Shown in pieces: positions 60,593 to 64,000 of a stretch of DNA of 64,000 nt. Both the position numbers and the translations under genes were made by a program. Every line of letters begins with the position of its first letter. Position 1 is the stretch's first letter. This DNA comes from Faecalicatena faecalis (GTDB taxonomy: Bacteria > Bacillota > Clostridia > Lachnospirales > Lachnospiraceae): the NCBI RefSeq assembly GCF_012524165.2, contig NZ_JABACJ020000012.1, forward strand, positions 1 through 64,000, written 5' to 3'. Below the pieces are notes generated by a model. The model did no database searches. It was not told where the DNA came from and was given only the letters and a program-made list of their open reading frames with translations.

Positions 60593-60934
60593 ATGATTCA
60601 GGTAACCATTTATAAAACCGAGAAGCATGAATATGTAGGTTTTGATGCACAGGGACATGCTGAATATGCAGATGCAGGCATGGACATTGTTTGTGCAGCA
60701 GCCTCCGCATTGATTATCAACACGATCAACGCCATCGAACGTTATACGGACGATGAGACATCTGTCGTGACGGATGATACGGAAGATGCACAGGGATTGA
60801 TTCAGTTTCGGTTTGTCAATCAACCTACACATGATGCCGAACTGCTGTTGAAGACTATGATCCTTGGTCTAGAGGAGATAGAGGACGACGGCGACTACGA
60901 ACCATATATTGATATTATCTTCGAGGAGGTGTAA
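60593..60934 (+). CDS. prp: Ribosomal-processing cysteine protease Prp
   Basis: Protease (113 aa) that removes the N-terminal leader of L27 in Firmicutes. The catalytic His is in GHAEYADAG (residue 22) and the catalytic Cys in [10 protein letters not shown] (residue 34). It lies between rplU and rpmA, the conserved place. Length is typical. Confidence 0.95.
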   Translation: MIQVTIYKTEKHEYVGFDAQGHAEYADAGMDIVCAAASALIINTINAIERYTDDETSVVTDDTEDAQGLIQFRFVNQPTHDAELLLKTMILGLEEIEDDGDYEPYIDIIFEEV

Positions 60935-60939
60935 TAACC

Positions 60940-61224
60940 ATGATGAAATTGAACCTTCAGTATTTCGCTCATAAAAAAGGTGTTGGTTCTACTAAGAACG
61001 GACGTGACTCTGAGTCTAAGAGATTAGGCGCTAAGAGAGCTGACGGACAGTTTGTAAAAGCTGGTAACATCCTTTACAGACAGCGTGGAACAAGAATTCA
61101 TCCAGGCGTGAACGTAGGACGCGGCGGTGATGATACACTGTTTGCTTTAGTAGACGGTGTTGTTAGATACGAGAGAAAAGGAAGAGATAAGAAACAGGTT
61201 TCTATCTATCCGGTAGCTGAATAA
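60940..61224 (+). CDS. rpmA: 50S ribosomal protein L27 with cleavable leader
   Basis: Ribosomal protein (94 aa as made) near the peptidyl transferase centre. The N-terminus [19 protein letters not shown] has the Firmicutes leader, which Prp should cut after Ala10 to expose [13 protein letters not shown]. The rest is normal L27 ([18 protein letters not shown]). GGAGGTG lies upstream. Either of two adjacent ATGs could start it. Confidence 0.96.
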   Translation: MMKLNLQYFAHKKGVGSTKNGRDSESKRLGAKRADGQFVKAGNILYRQRGTRIHPGVNVGRGGDDTLFALVDGVVRYERKGRDKKQVSIYPVAE

Positions 61225-61241
61225 GCGTATATGCACATACG

Positions 61242-61274
61242 GCCTCAGACCTAACAGTCTGAGGCTTGTTTTAT
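61242..61274 (+). terminator. Terminator after rpmA
   Basis: GCCTCAGAC (61242-61250) pairs perfectly with GTCTGAGGC (61257-61265), loop 6 nt, followed by TTGTTTTAT. An extended -10 element (TGATATAAT, 61312-61320) after it could start obgE. Confidence 0.8.
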
Positions 61275-61377
61275 CTTATGGGAATTATTCATAGTAAAAA
61301 TGGACATGTTATGATATAATAAGAAAGATTCTGAAAACTGGAAAATAAAGTAAAAGAAAGAAAAGGATATAGATATT

Positions 61378-62661
61378 ATGTTTGCAGACAGAGCTAAGAT
61401 AATGATTAGGTCCGGCAAAGGCGGAGACGGGCACTGCAGCTTTCGAAGAGAACTGTATGTTCCCAACGGCGGGCCGGATGGCGGAGACGGCGGCAGAGGC
61501 GGAGACCTGATTTTTGAGGTGGATAAAGGCCTGAATACACTGGTCGATTACAGACACAAGAGAAAATATGCGGCCTCAGATGGCGAGGAGGGCGGCAAGA
61601 GACGCTGCCATGGAAAAGATGGCAGTGACCTGGTTCTAAGAGTGCCAGAGGGAACTGTCATTAAGGAAGCAAAGACCGGTAAGGTCATTGCAGATATGTC
61701 TGGTGACAATCAACGCCAGATTGTATTAAAAGGCGGTAAAGGCGGCCTTGGGAATCAGCATTTCGCGACCTCCACGATGCAGGTACCGAAGTATGCACAG
61801 CCAGGACAGCCTGCGATGGAGCTGGAGGTGACACTGGAGCTGAAAGTGATCGCAGATGTGGGGCTGATTGGTTTTCCAAATGTCGGGAAGTCTACACTGC
61901 TCTCAAGGGTGACGAATGCAGATCCGAAGATTGCCAATTATCATTTCACCACATTGAATCCGAATCTCGGAGTCGTGGACCTGGAGGGGGCAAAGGGATT
62001 CGTCATGGCTGACATCCCGGGATTGATTGAAGGAGCTTCAGAGGGAGTTGGATTGGGACATGAGTTCTTACGCCATATAGAACGTACAAAGATGATGATT
62101 CATGTGGTCGATGCGGCTGGTTCCGAGGGACGTGATCCGGTGGAGGATATCTACAAGATCAACGCGGAGCTTAAGGCTTATAATTCAGAGATCGCCAAGA
62201 GGCCGCAGGTCATTGCTGCTAATAAGACGGACCTGATCTATAGTCAGGATGAAGATCCGGTGGAGAGACTTAAGGCAGAGTTTGAGCCAAAGGGAATCAA
62301 GGTATTTTCCATTTCTGGTGTTTCAGGACAGGGAATCAATGAGCTGCTTTATTATGTCAGCGAACAGCTTGAACATCTGGATTCAGAGCCGATTGTCTTT
62401 GAGCAGGAGTATTTCCCTGAGGACGAGCTGATTTATGAGGATCTTCCTTACACCGTAGAGAAGGAAGGAGATCTTTACGTGGTGGAAGGGCCGAAGATCG
62501 AGAAGATGCTCGGATACACCAACCTGGATTCAGAGAAGGGCTTTGCTTTCTTCCAGAAGTTCTTAAAGGATACGGGAATCCTGGAGGAATTAGAACAGGC
62601 AGGTATCGAAGAAGGCGATACTGTCAAGATGTATGGTTTACAGTTTGATTATTATAAATAG
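61378..62661 (+). CDS. obgE: GTPase ObgE/CgtA
   Basis: Ribosome-assembly GTPase (427 aa). The N-terminal Gly-rich Obg domain (about 1-158) includes GGDGHCSFRRE and KGGLGNQHFATSTMQ. The G domain has G1 GFPNVGKST, G3 DIPGLIEGA and G4 NKTD. The C-terminal OCT domain (about 345-427) is the form usual in Firmicutes. AAAAGGATAT lies before the ATG. Confidence 0.97.
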   Translation: MFADRAKIMIRSGKGGDGHCSFRRELYVPNGGPDGGDGGRGGDLIFEVDKGLNTLVDYRHKRKYAASDGEEGGKRRCHGKDGSDLVLRVPEGTVIKEAKTGKVIADMSGDNQRQIVLKGGKGGLGNQHFATSTMQVPKYAQPGQPAMELEVTLELKVIADVGLIGFPNVGKSTLLSRVTNADPKIANYHFTTLNPNLGVVDLEGAKGFVMADIPGLIEGASEGVGLGHEFLRHIERTKMMIHVVDAAGSEGRDPVEDIYKINAELKAYNSEIAKRPQVIAANKTDLIYSQDEDPVERLKAEFEPKGIKVFSISGVSGQGINELLYYVSEQLEHLDSEPIVFEQEYFPEDELIYEDLPYTVEKEGDLYVVEGPKIEKMLGYTNLDSEKGFAFFQKFLKDTGILEELEQAGIEEGDTVKMYGLQFDYYK

Positions 62662-62675
62662 GAGATAAATGAAAG

Positions 62676-62966
62676 ATGACAACAAAACAGAGAGCATATT
62701 TAAAGAGTCTTGCTATGACAATGGACCCGATTTTCCAGATTGGAAAATCCAGTATGACACCGGGGCTGACAAAGGCAATTGCAGAGGCATTGGATGCAAG
62801 AGAACTGATTAAGATCAGTGTTCTTCAGAACTGCGGTGATGATCCGAGAGAGCTGGCGGAGATGGTGGCCGAGAGGACACGTTCCCAGGTCGTACAGGTG
62901 ATCGGCAAGAAGATCGTATTATATAAAGAAGGAAAGGACGATAAGAAGAAAATTGTCCTTCCATAG
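62676..62966 (+). CDS. yhbY: CRM-domain RNA-binding protein YhbY
   Basis: Small protein (96 aa) linked to the large ribosomal subunit precursor. The CRM domain includes KQRAYLKSLAMTMDPIFQIG and the GxxG-like loop KSSMTPGL. The C-terminal tail is Lys-rich. AGGAGA precedes the ATG, and it overlaps no neighbour. It follows obgE, as in many Firmicutes. Confidence 0.93.
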   Translation: MTTKQRAYLKSLAMTMDPIFQIGKSSMTPGLTKAIAEALDARELIKISVLQNCGDDPRELAEMVAERTRSQVVQVIGKKIVLYKEGKDDKKKIVLP

Positions 62967-62975
62967 GGGGATGTT

Positions 62976-63578
62976 ATGAAGATAGGTATCATGGGGGGCA
63001 CATTCGACCCGATTCATATCGGACACCTGCTTTTAGGTGAATTTGCCTTCGAACAGTTTGAACTGGATGAAATATGGTTTTTGCCCAACGGGAATCCTCC
63101 TCATAAAGATACGGAGGAGATGGATACCAGCCTTTCCCATCGGGTAGCAATGGTGGAGGCGGCAATCCAGGGGGCACCTCATTTTAAGATTTCGCTTCAT
63201 GAAGCAAAGGAAGGGGTTCATTCCTATACGTATCAGACGATGCTGGAATTTCATGAGCTGTATCCGGGGTGTGAATTTTATTTTATCCTGGGTGCAGATT
63301 CCCTGTTTTCAATTGAGCAGTGGAGATATTTTAAGGAGATTTTCCCGACATGCACGATACTGGCTGCAATGCGGGATGATAAAGACATCGCTGATATGCA
63401 GAAACAGATTGCGTATCTAAAGGAGAAGTATGGCGCGGATATCGAGCTTCTGCGTGCTCCTCTGTTGGAGATTTCTTCCACTACGATTCGTGAACGGGCG
63501 GCAAAGGGCCTGACGGTACATTATATGGTGCCGGATGCGGTGGCAGACTATATAAAAGAACATCACTTATATAGATAA
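62976..63578 (+). CDS. nadD: Nicotinate-nucleotide adenylyltransferase
   Basis: NAD synthesis: NaMN plus ATP gives deamido-NAD (200 aa). The nucleotidyltransferase motif GGTFDPIHIGHLLLGE is near the N-terminus, and the ISSTTIRERAAKG motif is near residue 170. GGGGGAT lies before the ATG. Its neighbour yqeK is the usual one. Confidence 0.96.
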   Translation: MKIGIMGGTFDPIHIGHLLLGEFAFEQFELDEIWFLPNGNPPHKDTEEMDTSLSHRVAMVEAAIQGAPHFKISLHEAKEGVHSYTYQTMLEFHELYPGCEFYFILGADSLFSIEQWRYFKEIFPTCTILAAMRDDKDIADMQKQIAYLKEKYGADIELLRAPLLEISSTTIRERAAKGLTVHYMVPDAVADYIKEHHLYR

Positions 63579-63590
63579 GGAAGGATCAGG

Positions 63591-64000
63591 ATGACAGATA
63601 TCACAGGGATACGTAGAAAATTAGAGAAAAAATTGAAAAGTGAGCGTTATGAACATACGCTTGGTGTCATGTATACGGCCTCTTCTCTGGCGATGCGCTA
63701 TGATGGAGATGTAAAGAAGTCTCTTCTTGCCGGGCTGCTCCACGATTGCGCTAAGTTCTGCTCAGGCAGAGAACAGATTCAGCTCTGCAATGAGTATCAG
63801 ATCGGGCTTAGCGAATCGGAGCGAAAGATGCCGGCTTTAGTGCATGCACGTTTAGGAGCATATCTGGCAGAACATGAATATCATATTCATGACAGAGAGA
63901 TTTTAGATGCGATCACTTATCATACAACAGGAAGGCCGGGTATGACCCTGCTGGAAAAGATTGTTTATATTGCGGACTATATTGAGCCGGGACGTCAGGA
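63591..64000 (+). CDS. yqeK: YqeK-type HD-domain hydrolase (partial, runs off the window)
   Basis: The first 136 codons are visible, starting MTDITGIRRKLEKKLKSERY. The HD site is SLLAGLLHDCAKFC, with a first metal His in YEHTLGVMYTAS and a later one in ITYHTTGRPGM. YqeK proteins are symmetrical diadenosine tetraphosphate hydrolases of Firmicutes. The 3' end is cut by the window edge. AAGGATCAGG precedes the ATG. rsfS would be expected next. Confidence 0.9.
   Translation, partial: MTDITGIRRKLEKKLKSERYEHTLGVMYTASSLAMRYDGDVKKSLLAGLLHDCAKFCSGREQIQLCNEYQIGLSESERKMPALVHARLGAYLAEHEYHIHDREILDAITYHTTGRPGMTLLEKIVYIADYIEPGRQ

Noticed and set aside
1..64000. tRNA or rRNA genes
   Set aside because: No TTCGAATC-type T-arms with matching acceptor stems and no rRNA signatures were seen while reading; a tRNA search program would be needed to be certain.

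Overview
The window is a gene-dense chromosomal segment of a spore-forming, anaerobic Firmicute. The gene set points to Clostridia, most likely Lachnospiraceae (Dorea, Mediterraneibacter or Blautia-like). The evidence is a complete Rnf complex with an adjacent ApbE, an IspH gene overlapping an S1-protein gene, a spore-protein gene (alpha/beta SASP), GerW and YlbJ homologues, a short HisG paired with HisZ, and the L21-Prp-L27-Obg ribosomal cluster with a cleavable L27 leader. The genus is an inference. No rRNA, tRNA, CRISPR array, insertion sequence or prophage was seen. Most genes lie on the + strand.

Layout. 0-5 kb: an RpiR-type regulator, a BaiN/HI0933-type flavoprotein, cmk, ispH and an S1-domain protein, closed by a strong terminator. 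5.3-11.5 kb: rnfCDGEAB, a bidirectional terminator, then apbE facing it; ApbE is the enzyme expected to attach FMN to RnfG and RnfD. 11.6-14.7 kb: a NusG-II domain protein, a Gx-type transporter, ruvAB and zapA. 14.7-22.1 kb: a U32 peptidase-family protein, a SEDS protein and a class B PBP whose genes overlap by about 100 bp, an unknown protein, a DUF2953 protein, GerW and a tiny membrane protein. 22.3-25.1 kb: rpmB on the minus strand and small accessory genes, including a methyltransferase remnant broken by a frameshift and a deletion. 25.2-34.8 kb: a CMK-like kinase, Asp23/Gls24 protein, FakA/YloV, recG, a SASP, rsmD, coaD, a coiled-coil protein, ylbJ on the minus strand, and pepD. 34.9-43.5 kb: an M23 peptidase, an RNA-modification group (RsmF-like, RsuA-like, RluA-like), HAD, YgiQ, SDR, an unknown membrane protein and recU.

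43.5-48.7 kb is a histidine operon, hisZ-hisG-hisD-hisB, ending in an unusual HisF/HisA-like-HisI-HisE fusion. Its promoter is a perfect consensus sequence overlapping the recU stop codon. hisA, hisF, hisH and hisC are not in the window. 48.8-51.5 kb holds a small membrane protein, then, on the minus strand, a TetR regulator followed by an acetolactate synthase large subunit. Two copies of a 20-bp palindrome, one on the tetR promoter and one just before ilvB, look like this regulator's operators. The synthase also carries a four-cysteine insertion.

51.6-64 kb: a B12-binding radical SAM protein, its DUF2344 partner and a short RNase E/G, followed by an AT-rich gap with repeated GTATAC palindromes. 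Then come an SPL-type radical SAM protein, a YbaK deacylase, aspartate kinase, a CBS protein, an amidohydrolase, and the L21 leader-rplU-prp-rpmA-obgE-yhbY-nadD-yqeK cluster, whose last gene runs off the window.

Most of the window is ordinary core genome. The parts most worth a second look are the TetR/acetolactate synthase unit, the degenerate HisF-like fusion, the cysteine tail of RnfE, the GTATAC repeat region, the peptide repeats ahead of the SASP gene, and the dual-coding tails of the SEDS/PBP pair. All family calls come from reading motifs by eye, not from database searches.
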